A stretch of 12,026 nucleotides of DNA from Hymenoscyphus infarciens (GCA_001414345.1 LLCB01000699.1:1-12026); one strand, 5' to 3'. Shown: positions 1-10,751, counted from the first letter of the stretch. Program-made: numbers and translations. The notes: generated by a model not told the origin, from the sequence alone.

Positions 1-322
1 AAGTAGTAGAACTAGTTAAGTATTATAAATATATAATAAAGATTTACTTTTAAGTAGTAGAACTACTTAAAAGTTATAAATATATAGTAAAAGATTACTT
101 TTAAGTAGTAGAACTACTTAAAAGTTATAAATATATAATAGAGATTTACTTTTAAGTAGTAGAACTACTTAAAAGTTATAAATATATAGTTAAAGATTAC
201 TTTTAAGTAGTAGAACTACTTAAAAGATATAAATATATAATAAAGATTTACTTTTAAGTAGTAGAACTACTTAAAAGTTAATAATATTTAGGAAAAAATT
301 ACTTTTAAGTAGTTCTACTACT
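1..322 (+). repeat. Left 51-bp palindromic minisatellite array
   Basis: Unit cores start at 1, 52, 103, 154, 205, 256 and 306, giving a strict 51-bp period with a last step of 50. Each core is a perfect palindrome: AAGTAGT, centre AGA, ACTACTT. In the interior copies the arms extend to 12 bp (CTTTTAAGTAGT / ACTACTTAAAAG, for example 47-73), so each unit could form a cruciform or bind a dimeric protein. Spacers are AT-rich and alternate between two similar forms. The first copy is degenerate in its right arm. The seventh core (306-322) has the opposite centre, TCT. The array touches the first base of the window and probably continues outside it. Confidence 0.95.
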
Positions 323-660
323 TATAAGTAATTAATATATATAAACTAAGTAGTTTTAAGCAGCTAGCGAGGTAGAGATTAGTATAGATACTACTTTATT
401 AGAAATTAATAATATTAACTAAGTAATAGTAGCTTAAGATACCTTATACTCTTAATCTAGGTGCTTAAGAGAGTCTAATAGTATTAAAAGTAGTAAGCGA
501 AAGAATTAGATTTAACTACCTTAATAGAATTCTTAAAGTAACTTACAAAGTATAAGAAGTAGGTAATATAGAAGTAGGTAAATTTATATAGTTTACTAAT
601 TTCTAGTTATATTTATATAAATAAAATAATAAAGGATGAAAATCTATCTACTAAGATACC
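323..660. other. AT-rich stretch without recognisable gene
   Basis: The stretch after the left array contains a decayed half-unit of the repeat (about 348-364). It then runs into RIP-type sequence in which I see no frame with a clear stop deficit. Isolated surviving C and G (near 361-371 and 495-500) have no obvious pattern. It could be the 5' non-coding part of the block that follows, but no promoter element can be defended in sequence this AT-rich. Confidence 0.5.
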
Positions 661-1301
661 TCTCTTTTAAGAAAGAGGTATATCTAGTTCTTTTAGTTAA
701 AAGCAGTAGTATATTAACCCTTTCTACTTAATTTAAAAGTATCTAAGTTAATTACTATATTTTTAGGTATCTTAGTATTTATTTTAACTATATATTACTA
801 CCTAAGTCTAGCTAAAACAACTATTTAAGATATATATAGAAAACTCTATTTTTAATTTATATTAAATAAGAATTTAGAACTTCTTATAAACCTATATTTA
901 TATTAAACATATAATAACTTTAGCCTTAGATCTATCTTAATAAAGATAGCTTCTCTTATAAAGAATAGAAGAGAGAAATAGAGAAAGCTCTTACTTTATC
1001 TTAGTAATATAATTAAACTTATAAAAATAGTATAGAATTAGATAGTAAGTAAAGAAAAAGAAAGAAAAGCCTTAGGTATTAGTTAAAGTTAATAGTCTAA
1101 GACTTATATACGTTTATCTAAACTATAGTAAGCCTTATAATAATAGCTATAAATCTCTAAAGAGAGCTAAGTAAAGATATATATTATACTTTAATAAGAG
1201 CTATATTAAATACCTATAATACTTTAAATATTACTATACTACCTCTTAGTCTACTCTCTAAGTGCCTAAGCCGAAGCTATAAGTCTCTCTTAGGTTTTCT
1301 T
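661..1301 (+). pseudogene. RIP-degraded coding remnant A (plus strand, unknown protein)
   Basis: This is a plus-strand remnant read in two frames. The frame starting at 661 has a 36-codon stop-free run at 718-825 and only about six stops in the 103 codons from 721 to 1030. It includes a basic, K/R-rich segment around 961-1075. From about 1076 the open frame is the next one over, with a 32-codon stop-free run at 1076-1171 and sparser stops until about 1300. The change may be an intron or an indel. Every in-frame stop is TAA or TAG, as expected if the original codons were Gln or Trp, apart from one TGA at the poor 5' end. No start codon is recognisable and I do not recognise the family. A chance low-stop stretch remains possible. 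Confidence 0.42.
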
Positions 1302-1554
1302 AGTACTCTTTTAGTAATTTCTCTTTAATTTAGCTATCTAGGTCTTAAGAGTTACTTTAGTAACTTTATATTATTTCTAGAATTATATAACTTAAATAAA
1401 GGTTAAGAGAATAAGAGATAAGAGAAGTTCTAACATATCTTCTTTAGTATTAGCTAGAAGCTAGATTATAACTAGCTTAAATTTTTAATACTTAGGTTTA
1501 TATCCTATATATATAATTAAATTATAAGTAGTATAAAATATATTATTAATATAT
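1302..1554. other. RIP-type spacer, no supported gene
   Basis: All three plus frames carry stops at or near the background rate here. It may be a more decayed part of the block on either side, an intron or a true spacer. I see no structured repeat. Confidence 0.4.
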
Positions 1555-1556
1555 AT

Positions 1557-1964
1557 ATAAGAGAATCTAGCTATACTAAGACTACTTTCGATAGTTTTTA
1601 AAGCCGAATTTATAATACTAGAGGTCTACTAGGAAATGCTAAGTCGATTAGACATAGGAAGCTATAATTAGTCGCCTAGAAATTTATTAGTAGGCGTAGT
1701 AAAGAAAGAGGAACTATATTAGCTAAAAAGTCTATTATAGATATAAGAGATTTAGTTATTAGAGCTAGTATTAAAAAGTTAATAACTATTACTAGTATAA
1801 GATTCTTAAAGCTTAGTACTACTATATATAGTTTAGTTATTAGAGCTATATTAGTTAAAGAGCCTAGTTTAATTATTAGTATAGGAGGTTTAGTTATTAG
1901 AGCTATTATTAAAAAGTTAATAATTATTACTAGTATAAGAGGTAGTATAAGGAACCTAATCTAT
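1557..1964 (+). pseudogene. Coding remnant B with internal in-frame repeats (strand not certain)
   Basis: The codon frame starting at 1557 has only three stops before 1680, and then a 95-codon run without any stop at 1680-1964, by far the longest in this part of the window. Inside it the 16-nt motif TTTAGTTATTAGAGCT occurs at 1751, 1832 and 1889, 81 and 57 nt apart, both multiples of three. This is what repeats inside a coding sequence would show. The predicted product is basic, with an R/K-rich patch at about 1683-1730, followed by repeats rich in I, L and K. The opposite strand is also unusually open here (two stops in about 140 codons), so the coding strand is not settled. Plus is chosen for agreement with the neighbours. 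No family recognised. Confidence 0.4.
1751..1943 (+). repeat. Imperfect direct repeats, spacing in multiples of 3
   Basis: Copies 1 (1751-1803) and 3 (1889-1941) match over about 50 nt with a few differences and lie 138 bp (46 codons) apart. Copy 2 (from 1832) is a shorter version that diverges after about 16 nt. A further related half-copy begins near 1866. Confidence 0.8.
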
Positions 1965-2100
1965 TAAGATTATAAGTACTAGTAACATTAGTATATAGCT
2001 ACTAGCTTAGATTCTATTACTTTAGGGCTCGATAGATTAATATAATAAGATAGTAGAAGTCGAGGATATAAGAGTATTAGTAGCTTATAGTCTTTTAGCT

Positions 2101-3177
2101 TAAAGTTTAAGATAGTAATTAATAACTCGTTTAGTAGGTAATAAGAAGGGTATTAAATAGATAGAGCTACTATATTTCTATAAAGTATAAGTTAGTTAAT
2201 GTCTTAAGTTAAAGGTTAAGACCTACCTTACTATTATGTTTTATCTATTTATTAAACTAGGATATTATAAAGCCTTCTTTTATAAGTATAATTTAGAATA
2301 GTTAATCTTAGATAGTTAGTATATGTTTATTTTAACTATAGAAAGTATATATAATCGCCTTAATAGTAGATATCTATTTTATTAGCTTATAGTTAGTTAT
2401 AAACTATAATAAGTTTCTAATACTTACTATACTAGGAAAGTGCTTTTAGTATTAGAGTTAGAATAATTATACCTATCTAGCTCTAAGTATTATATATAAG
2501 ATATATAGTAATAAAGAAAGAAAGTAGTTTAAGAATAGATCTAGGAATAGTTTAAACTAAAATAACTTAAGATAAAGTTTATAACTCTATTAATATATAT
2601 AGTTAGTAAATATCCTATCTTATATTATAATTAGGATAATAATAGTAGAGAAAGCAGCTTAGTAGTTAGATATAATAAGCTTAACGCTAAAAAGAGTTAG
2701 ATTAGTTATATAAAGGTATATAATTAATTTACTTAGTATTAAATAGTAGAAGAGAGAGGCTAAGAACCTTATACTAAAGGTCTTAGTATAGTTACCTTAT
2801 AAAGCTTTATAGCCTTATCTAAAACTATTACTTTTAAATATTAATATTACTTAAATACTACTACTAATTAACTCTCTACTAATTTCTTTCTTCTAATACT
2901 ATCTCGACTTTAATATTAAGATCTAGTATAACCGACTATAATTTTTACTCTTTAAGTATTAAATAAGCGAATTTCTCTATAGTTACTACTACTTAATATA
3001 TCTATAGTATATTCCTTACTAGCCTACTCTACTCTTACTATAATAAATCTCTTACTTATCTTATATAGTCTTATAGTATAAATTAATTATAAAAAATTTA
3101 TAAGAATCTTAATAATTTTAAGTACTATCTATCTAAGAAGGCTACTAATATTAGCTATAAGCTTAAAGATAGAGGAG
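2101..3177 (+). pseudogene. RIP-degraded coding remnant C (plus strand, unknown protein)
   Basis: The frame starting at 2101 stays relatively open for about 360 codons. From 2200 to 2440 stops occur roughly once per ten codons. Around 2500-2560 there is a cluster of TAA/TAG consistent with a Gln-rich, charged segment (K, E and R between the stops). At 2983-3177 there is a single stop in 65 codons. All stops are TAA or TAG. The segment 2215-2400 is rich in aromatic and hydrophobic residues (Y, F, L, I), followed by the charged Q/K/E segment, an order seen in many structured-domain-plus-coil proteins. It overlaps the start of remnant D in another frame at 3093-3177, where both frames are open. 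No start codon or family identified. Confidence 0.45.
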
Positions 3178-4544
3178 TAAGAAAGCTTAAGTTAGACTTA
3201 TAAGATTATTTTAAAATACTAGTTACTTAGCGTACGCCTAAGAAATAGTATACTAATATATTAGAATTATTATAAATATAAGACTAAGCTAATATTAATT
3301 AAACCGTCTTCTACTTTACTATCCTACTAGCTTACTTTTACTTTACTTACTACTAGTATAAGTATATAAAGAACTCTAAAAAGTTAATATCTACTTTCTT
3401 ACTACTTAAAAACATAGTTAATATATAGATTCTAGTACTATATTAATAGCTTTTATTTAACTAGAAGAAACTTATTATTAAGGAAGAAATATATTTACTA
3501 GTAGACTTAAAGCTCTATAACCTAGCTAGAATATCTATTTTAAAGCTCTACTAAGGTAATTATATAATATATAATAAAGCTTATTACTAATACCTTTAGA
3601 ATATAATATTTATTATATTTTACTTTATATAAGATAAATTATATACTATTAATTTTACTTTACTCTATATTAAGGAAATCTTTAAGTTAACTTAGATTAA
3701 AAACCTAGCTTATAATATAACTATTTATAATACTCTTAAAACTAAGTTAGTTAATTTATATAAGTCTATAGCTAATAAGTACTTTAAGAAAAATACTTTT
3801 AAAGATAAGTAAGATAACTTATATTAGAAGTATAAGTTTAAGAAAAGAATAGAATTAGAAAATAAAGAAAATAATAATACTAAGTATATAAATAGAAGTA
3901 GAGATAAAGAAGAAGATATAAATAAGGATAAGAAAGGTAAGATAATAACTAAAAATAAGAGTAAGAAGGAGACTAAAAGAAAGGTAAAGAAGAAGAGTAA
4001 GTATAAATCTAATATTAAGAACTCTACTACTAAAGACTCTACTACTAAGGAATCTAATATTAAGGCTACTCTAGAGTATAAGTAGTAATATAAGTATAAA
4101 CAATATAGTAAACATATTAATAATATTTATATTAATATCTTAAATTAGCTTATACTATAGTTAAGTAAGTTTTTAATTAAGAGGTATACTAAACTTATCT
4201 AAACTCTATCTAAGCTTTTAGATATAGACTTTATAATAGTAATAGATCCTTTTAATAGTAAGTAAGTACTATAACCTTTTTACTTAACTATAAAACTAAT
4301 TATTATTAGAAGAAATAAAACTATATAATATTAGTTTAACACTTACTTATAAAAAGTAAAAGGTTTCTTATTCTACTAGTAGTATATTAAAGATAAAAGA
4401 TCTTATAAGTACTTAAAGAATATTAATACTAAAGCTAAAAACCCTAACCTATTCCTTATTCTTAATAAAATATTAATCTTTAACCTTAGTAAAGCTAGAA
4501 GTAGAGTTAACTAAAAACTAAATAGTTAAAGTATAATTAGTAAA
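3093..4544 (+). pseudogene. RIP-degraded coding remnant D with long charged tract
   Basis: One frame holds for about 480 codons. It contains a 36-codon stop-free run at 3093-3200, low stop density at 3465-3830, an 85-codon stop-free run at 3828-4082, and another run of about 40 codons at about 4380-4510. The 3840-4082 part is extremely rich in K, N, E, D and S/T and looks like a disordered charged region. Because RIP changes a G after T into A, many AAT and AAG codons following T were probably GAT and GAG, so the original tract was likely strongly acidic rather than basic. Near 4020-4050 two short S-T-T-K-type repeats are visible. In-frame stops elsewhere are TAA or TAG only. This is the clearest coding signal in the left half, but I cannot name the protein. 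Confidence 0.55.
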
Positions 4545-4620
4545 CCCTTTTAGTACTAAACTATATAATTAATTTAAGAGATAAAGAGTAAGTAGTTATA
4601 ATATATAATTAATAGTTTAT

Positions 4621-5424
4621 AATTTATTACTATTCTCTCTTAATAAAGTAGAACTATTTATTAATTTTAATAAATTTTTATAGAATTATAAAAACTTATT
4701 TAACCTTCTATTACTAAAAATAGCTAAAGAAACTTATAGTCTTCTAGTTAAGAAGAGTAAGTTTATAATTAACCTAACTCTAGTATTAGTTACCTTAAAA
4801 TATAATACTTCTTAGACTTTAGAGAATAGTACTCTTTAAAAGTATACTTTAAAGACTTTAATTATTTATTAAAGCGATAATAGATAGGCTAATAAAGGTT
4901 TAGCTAAGAAGGATAAAGAGGCTATAAGTATATTTAATAAAAAGGCTCTAAAACTTACTAATACTCTTTAAAAGTATACTTTAAAGACTTTAATTATTTA
5001 TTAGAGTAATAATAGATAAGCTAATAAAGGTTTAGCTAAAAAGGATAAAGAGGTTATAAGTATGTTTAGTAAATAAGCTTTAAAACCTATTAATACTCTC
5101 TAAAAGTATACTTTAAAGACTTTAATTATTTATTAAAGTAATAATAGATAAGCTAATAAAGGTTTAGCTAAAGAGGATAAAGAGGCTATAAGTATATTTA
5201 TTAAGAAATCTCTAAAGTCTCTTATACTCTTTATTACTAAAGATATTAAAGATTTATTTCTTAGCTAATAACTTCTAGTTCTTACTAAGGGTACTAAGAG
5301 TAAAGTAAAAAATAATAAGAGAGGTCTATCTAAGTTACTAGCTCTTACATATTCTTTTACTTATCTTATAAAGAAAGGATAAAGCTAGGCTAAGATATAT
5401 TTTATATATTAGGTATTATAATTT
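4621..5424 (+). pseudogene. RIP-degraded coding remnant E with three 44-residue repeats
   Basis: The frame starting at 4621 has about 17 stops in 268 codons, roughly half the background rate, all TAA or TAG. The first 70 codons are hydrophobic and basic. Then three tandem 44-codon repeats follow (4831-5220). Each has Gln-like stops at the same three positions, with flanking residues L*K, Y*S and R*A, and a conserved segment ANKGLAK(K/E)DKE. After the repeats a basic K/R/S segment (about 5281-5400) leads to the end of the open region. It follows remnant D in a different frame after a 76-nt gap and may be part of the same gene. The repeat unit is not one I recognise. Confidence 0.55.
4831..5220 (+). 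repeat. Three tandem 132-bp coding repeats
   Basis: Copies begin at 4831, 4963 and 5095, exactly 132 bp (44 codons) apart. They are nearly identical over their first 110 bp and diverge near the end of copy 3. Differences are mainly single transitions (such as C/T and A/G at 4876-4877 versus the equivalent sites), compatible with incomplete or independent RIP hits plus older divergence. Copy 2 has an extra stop (TAA at 5074-5076) that the others lack. Confidence 0.93.
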
Positions 5425-6199
5425 AAACTTAGGTTATTTTTTATAATTTAGTATTAGTATTAAACTTTTTAACTACTTTACTAGCTTATAGTATTAGTAA
5501 TATTACTAATACTATAATTAGAATTAAGAATCAAGGTTTCTAGTCTCTAAAGATATTTTTTATAAGATTATCTTATCTATAGATATAGTTTAGAGAACTA
5601 ATTATATTATACTTATAGTTAGCTTAAGCTTTAGAGTTAGTAGTAGAAGTCTAGCTTAAGAATAAAGAGGTTTCTAGGCTAGTATTTACTACTTTCTTAT
5701 CTATAAAATATACTCTAGGTAGTATTAAGTTAAATCTATTTTAATAAGCTAATCTTATTATCTTTTACTAATTCTTTATTTATAAAGCGCTTAATTATAA
5801 TTATTTACTTAGAATAGTATACTATTCTATAAAGTAAAGTCTTAGAGTATTAAAAAGCTCTAAATTCGATAATCTTTATAATTTCTTTAACTTTAGCTCT
5901 TAAGAGATAAAAAACCGAGGCCTAGAAGTAAGTTTATAGTTATAAGTAAGTAGAAAGTTAACTTATCTAAGAATAAGAGTAGGATTATATATATTATTAT
6001 ATAAATGCTTTAAAAAGAGTTAAAGACTTTTACCTCTAGAATTAATTAATACTACTATATCTATATACTATAATAAATCCTCTTTCTTATATAAATAGTT
6101 CTTTAGATATAGTTATTATATCTTTAATACTTATATATATAAATTATAAACCTTATTTCTAAATCTTATTCTAGAGTCTTATAAGTATAAACTCTTCTT
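5425..6199. other. RIP-type region, one short minus-strand open tract only
   Basis: Apart from the minus-strand tract at 5739-5918, no frame shows a convincing stop deficit. The region separates the plus-strand block on the left from the minus-strand block on the right and probably contains their 3' ends. No terminator or repeat could be identified. Confidence 0.4.
5739..5918 (-). pseudogene. Short minus-strand coding remnant
   Basis: Read on the minus strand from 5918, this gives 60 codons with only two stops (both TAA) in a K/I/R/E-rich sequence. It is bounded by dense stops upstream and by TAG and TAA downstream. It lies downstream of the larger minus-strand remnant in another frame and could be its C-terminal part after a frameshift or intron. 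On its own it is short enough to be a chance event. Confidence 0.28.
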
Positions 6200-8098
6200 A
6201 GATAAATAAGGTATCTATTACTAGAACTAATATTTTAAGCTTCTCTTAACTATTAATCTTATTCTCTAACTTTATAATAATAGTTTTACTATACTTAGTA
6301 TAATAAAGACGCTTAGTTTAGTAGTAATTCTTCTTATTCTCTAGTATTTAGACTATAATCTTAAGATTATTTTTAAATAACTAATAGTACTTATACTTTA
6401 ATCTAGCTATATAAACCTAATATAATTAGCTTATATATAAACTAAAAATAGATATAAAGCACTTATATTAATTTATTAGATTTCCTTAATAGCTTTAGTA
6501 TTAATAGCCTTTTAAAAGACCTTTATCTATATCTAGTATAAGCTAAAGATAATAAAGGAATAATAGTAAAACTTATAGATTTAAAGGCTTCTTAGTTTTA
6601 TTACTTCTTCTTAGCTTTCTCTTATAGCTTTATCTTAGTATTTATATTACTTATATTTACTTCCTTCTTTTAAAAGAGATCTATAAAGGCTTTAAACCTA
6701 GTAGCTATAAAGTATAGTTTAGAATACTTTTAGATATATTTATTATATTAATTAGTAGCCTCTAGAGTATTATTTTATATATATTAGAGGAAATACTAGA
6801 TTAAGATACTAAAGATATAGTAATAAACCTCTAAAACGTAGTAAGCCTCTTTAGTTATCTTACTATAGATAATAATATCGAAGTTATTATCTAAGTTTCT
6901 TTAGGCCTTATTAGTTATACTAAATATTAAAGATAATACTATTAAATAAAAACCTTATATCTTAGACTAGGCTCTTATAGCTATTATATTATAGTTAGTA
7001 TATAAACTAAAGATATACTATTATCTTATAAAAAGGTAAGAGAGTACTTACTAGTTAATTATATAAAGTATAACGTATATAAGAGGCTTCTAAGACTTAA
7101 AAGCAAATAGTTAAGAATACTAATAGGTAGGTATATAAAGGTTTAATAAAAGTTAAGGTAGATATTAAAGTTAAAGCCTTATCTTAGAAAAGGTAGGTAA
7201 GGTAGTAAATCTAAAGGTATATAGTATAGCTATTATAAGTAACCTCTACTTATCTCTAATAGAATAGTATTTTATTAAACTTCTTAATTTATTATATTTC
7301 CTCTCTTAAACTTATCCTATTCTATAGAATAAGTAAAATATAAATAAAGCTACTCTATATTTAAGAGCTTTATATTATTAAATACATAATCTTATAGTAT
7401 TAAAGTAGTAAATCCTAGTAAGAAGTCTATATTTAAGTATTTACTAGTTAAGAAAGGATTAGAAGTAGATATACTATTAAATATATTATTAAGTTAATTA
7501 AACTATTTCTTTTTTTATAAACCTAGGATTATTACTATATAATATATAGCTAGTTCTTTAAGTTATTACTCTAAAAGCCTTAATAATAAGTCTTATATCT
7601 ATTTATATAGTATTTTAGCTAAGAAATACTAGACTAATTCCTCTTATTATTTTTCTAATAAGTTATTAAACTCTTAATTATTTATTTTCTAGTAAGATAT
7701 AATTTCTCTATTCTAATTAAGATTTAGCTACTAACTTATTAATTTATCTTAGTAGATTTTTCCTCTACTAAGACAAAAATACTCTTACTTTTTCTATATC
7801 TAGCCTTTAGCTTAGATAAAATTATTAATCTTATTCTAATATAGTTATATAAAGTTCTTTTATTATAAAAGAGGTAGATAATAGCTAACCTAGAGAGCTT
7901 AATATAATTCCTTAATTTTCTCTAAGTTATTCCTTTATCTTTTCTTAATAATATTATACTAGTATATAAATTTTATAATAAACTTTTAAGTATAAGAAGA
8001 GAGATAGTATTAATTTTTATTTAATATTTTATACTAATTAAACCTATCTATTATAAGCTATTACCTCTTAAGCCTTTCTACTACCTCTTCCTAAATTA
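6200..8098 (-). pseudogene. RIP-degraded minus-strand remnant F; possible transposase-like N-terminus
   Basis: A single minus-strand frame stays unusually open in several parts over 633 codons: 60 stop-free codons at 7921-7742, about 70 codons with seven stops at 7205-6995, and further lean stretches at 6840-6780, 6720-6560 and 6385-6200. It is worse at 7700-7260. The 7921-7742 segment, about 60 residues in, reads as a basic region containing KRTLYNYIR, then a K/R-rich linker and VEEKS, then Trp/Gln-like stops and YLTRK. That order recalls the CENP-B-type helix-turn-helix of pogo/Fot1-like fungal transposases, but no DDE catalytic motif could be found. Part of it (6841-7260) is also open on the plus strand. 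Transposase identity is a weak guess; coding on this strand is more likely than not. Confidence 0.4.
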
Positions 8099-8280
8099 TA
8101 GTCTTTAGAATATAGCTCTCTAATTTTAATTTTTCTATTTATATACTCTACTAGTTAATAACTAAATTATATAGCTTAGTATTTATATAACTTAGTCTAG
8201 GCTTCTTTACCTATCTTTAGTTTATAGCTAATTCTTTAGTTAGTATTTAGAATTTTAGAGTTAAAAAGAGAAAGAGAGAT

Positions 8281-9705
8281 AGATAGTACGTTAACTATTA
8301 TATATACTAGTTACTACTATAAAGGCTAAGTATATTATAAGTAGTAGAGTTTAGTATATAGTTTATCTAAGATCTATTACTATTTTATAAAGTATATAGA
8401 ATCTAGAAAGGATTCTATTATTATATTTATAGTTTTAATATTAGTATAGAAAAGAATCTAATACTTAAATCTAAAGATTTAGTATATTATACTACTATAG
8501 AGATTAAACTCTACTACTATAAAAGTATAATCTATAGCTAGTTTTTTATATGTTTTATATAAATATTATAATATAGTTATATATTAAAAAAGACTATATT
8601 CTATTATTTAAAGGTTATAAGAACTATTCTTATATTTAGTAGTTTTTATATTACTAATTATACGTCTTAATACTACTCTTAAAGATACTATATATCTAAC
8701 TATACTAAGAGGCTAGAATAAATAACCTAAAAGTACTTACTTCTTAGTATATATTTTTATTTTACTATATTTTAGAAAATATATAAAGTTAGAGTTATTT
8801 AAATAGTAGATATTACTATTATTTATAACTTTTAAAATATAAAGTAATATAATAGATATAATAAGTAATCTTTAAAAGTATAGTAGCTTTTAGTACCTAT
8901 TCTTCTTAATAGAAGAGTTAGTATTATTAATTAAAAACTAATACTATCTATTCTTATTATTATTTATACTAAAATAAACCTCTTATTACTAACTATATAA
9001 ATATAATATAATATAACTTAAACCTTTAATATAAACGTTTAAAATTATTAACTATATATCTAGAGTATTAAAGTAAGCTTTAACTCTACTTCTACTATAG
9101 ATAATTAAGTTATCTACTACTATAAACTTTCTAAAGATATTAAATAGTATATAAGAATAGTAGTTAATATATTAAATAAAGAGTTAGAAATAATCTAAGA
9201 ATAATATAGTTTATTTAATATTAATAATATATTTAAGAAGAAGTAAGAGGTAGATAATTTATTCTTAGAGGCTTAGAAGGAGATACTTATATACTAGGCT
9301 TTATAGAACTATAGTATATCTAGGTAGAGTCTCTTTTAGTTTAAAATATATAAAGATATTTTAGAAAGTTATAAAAAGGTTAATAATTAATTTAAAGACT
9401 TAGAGAATAAGAAGTTAAGAGGGTAAGAAGTTAGCTAAATAGCTTATTACTACTAATAGCTAACTAAGGAGGAAAAGGCTAAACTTTAAAAAAGGGCTCT
9501 AGAAGAGAGTAAGGCTTAAGTAGAAGTTTTTTATAACTTACTACTTTATCTAAAAGAGAGTTAAAACATATCTAAGTATATTAAGAAAGTACTAGTTTAA
9601 TAAGAGTAAGAGTTTATAAGATAAGTTAGAATAGCTATAAAAGTAAAGTTAAAATACTATAATATTATATAACTCTTATTTAGCTAAATAATAACTTATA
9701 CTAAT
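8281..9705 (+). pseudogene. RIP-degraded coding remnant G, charged coil-like C-terminal part
   Basis: The plus frame starting at 8281 has 44 stop-free codons at 8407-8538, 32 at 8572-8667 and about 8% stops through 8990, after a poor first 120 nt. From about 9130 the product becomes rich in E, K, Q and L. At 9235-9620 the sequence between the stops is rich in charged residues (for example TKEEKAKL and RALEESKA) with regular leucines, suggesting a long helical or coiled segment. Stops there are frequent but all TAA or TAG, as expected for a Gln-rich coil. From about 9705 the open frame moves by one to remnant H, probably the continuation of the same gene. No family is recognised; the E/K/L/A-rich part might suggest a DNA-binding or structural protein, but that is speculation. 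Confidence 0.5.
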
Positions 9706-10751
9706 TATATTCTAGTCTAAAAAGCTTAACTAACTTAAGTATAATATAGTTTTTATAATTATAAATAGAGATAATACTAATATATCTAGAATATTAATAT
9801 TTAGAAGAATAGAGAATAAGTTAATATTTCTTAATCTTTATAAATAGAAGAAACTTAGGTTTTATACTTTTAATATATAGGTAAAAATATTAAACCTATT
9901 AATCCTATTATTTAAGCCTAGTCTTAAAAGAGTTTATAATACTACTCTTAAGTAATATAAGATCTAGCTATATCTAGATAATATTACTCTATCTACTTAC
10001 TTAGAAAATACTACTTTTAATTAAGCTAGCTATTAAGCTAGTACTTATAGCGTACTAGCTAGGTGTTCTATAATAATTATAAAGCTATTTATAAGTTATA
10101 AGACTATTAGAGTATATAAGAGTAGTTCTAAGATAAAGATAAGAATACTAAATAAAAAGGATTAGAATAGAGACTTTATAAAAAAGAAAATCAAGCTTAT
10201 TTATAAGCTAGATTTAGTATAAAAAACTATATAAGATAAATATAATTTATAAAAAGCTATAGATAAGTATATTCGTTATTAGATTTATAAGAAGCTTATA
10301 TAAACTTCTCTTATTATATATTTTTAAAGAATAAATTAAATTAAAGCTAGTAAGATTTTAAGAGATTTAGAGAATAGATTTATATAACCTATTTAGCTAT
10401 TTAGTCTACTAAAATAGTCTAATATTTTAAACTTAATTATTAATTATAACTTTTAAAGTTATCTAAAATCTAGTTTTATACTAGAGCTTTTATATTCTTA
10501 AAACCTTATAGATTAGAGTATTTTTATAATTACTTTTTAAAGTTTTTTTTAACTTTAGCTAAAATAAAATTTAATTAATAAAAAGGCTTATATTTAGTTT
10601 TAGACTATAAATATAAAACTTAAAGAAAAATAGCTTAAAAGTTAAGAAATCTCTTAGTATCTATTACTACTATTAAAGAAGTTCTTAGTTATTACTTTTA
10701 TTATTCTTAGGTTTTAATACGTTAGTTAAATAATATTTAAAATATTTTATT

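Noticed and set aside
1..322. CRISPR array: 17-27 bp palindromic repeat at regular spacing
   Set aside because: The spacers are themselves near-identical between units, and the context is a RIP-mutated fungal genome. It is a minisatellite.
655..690. Hairpin terminator or regulatory stem with arms ATACCTCT / AGAGGTAT
   Set aside because: The arms are only 8 bp, there is no U-tract and no gene end beside it, and such short inverted repeats are expected in low-complexity sequence.
1076..1540. Continuation of remnant A in its first frame
   Set aside because: From 1080 the first frame has about 15% stops, the background level. The neighbouring frame is more open until about 1300.
2101..3177. A Starship captain (DUF3435 tyrosine recombinase)
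   Set aside because: Considered because of element size and fungal context, but I could not match the reading to the conserved blocks of that family.
6841..7260. A plus-strand coding remnant overlapping the minus-strand one
   Set aside because: The plus frame starting at 6841 is also fairly open (about 12 stops in 140 codons), but the minus frame has lean stretches on both sides over 1.9 kb. The plus reading is taken as a shadow, without certainty.
9242..9340. A 31-codon open run in a second plus frame
   Set aside because: It is short, R/Y-rich and antagonistic to the E/K/L-rich frame of remnant G. It probably arises by chance.
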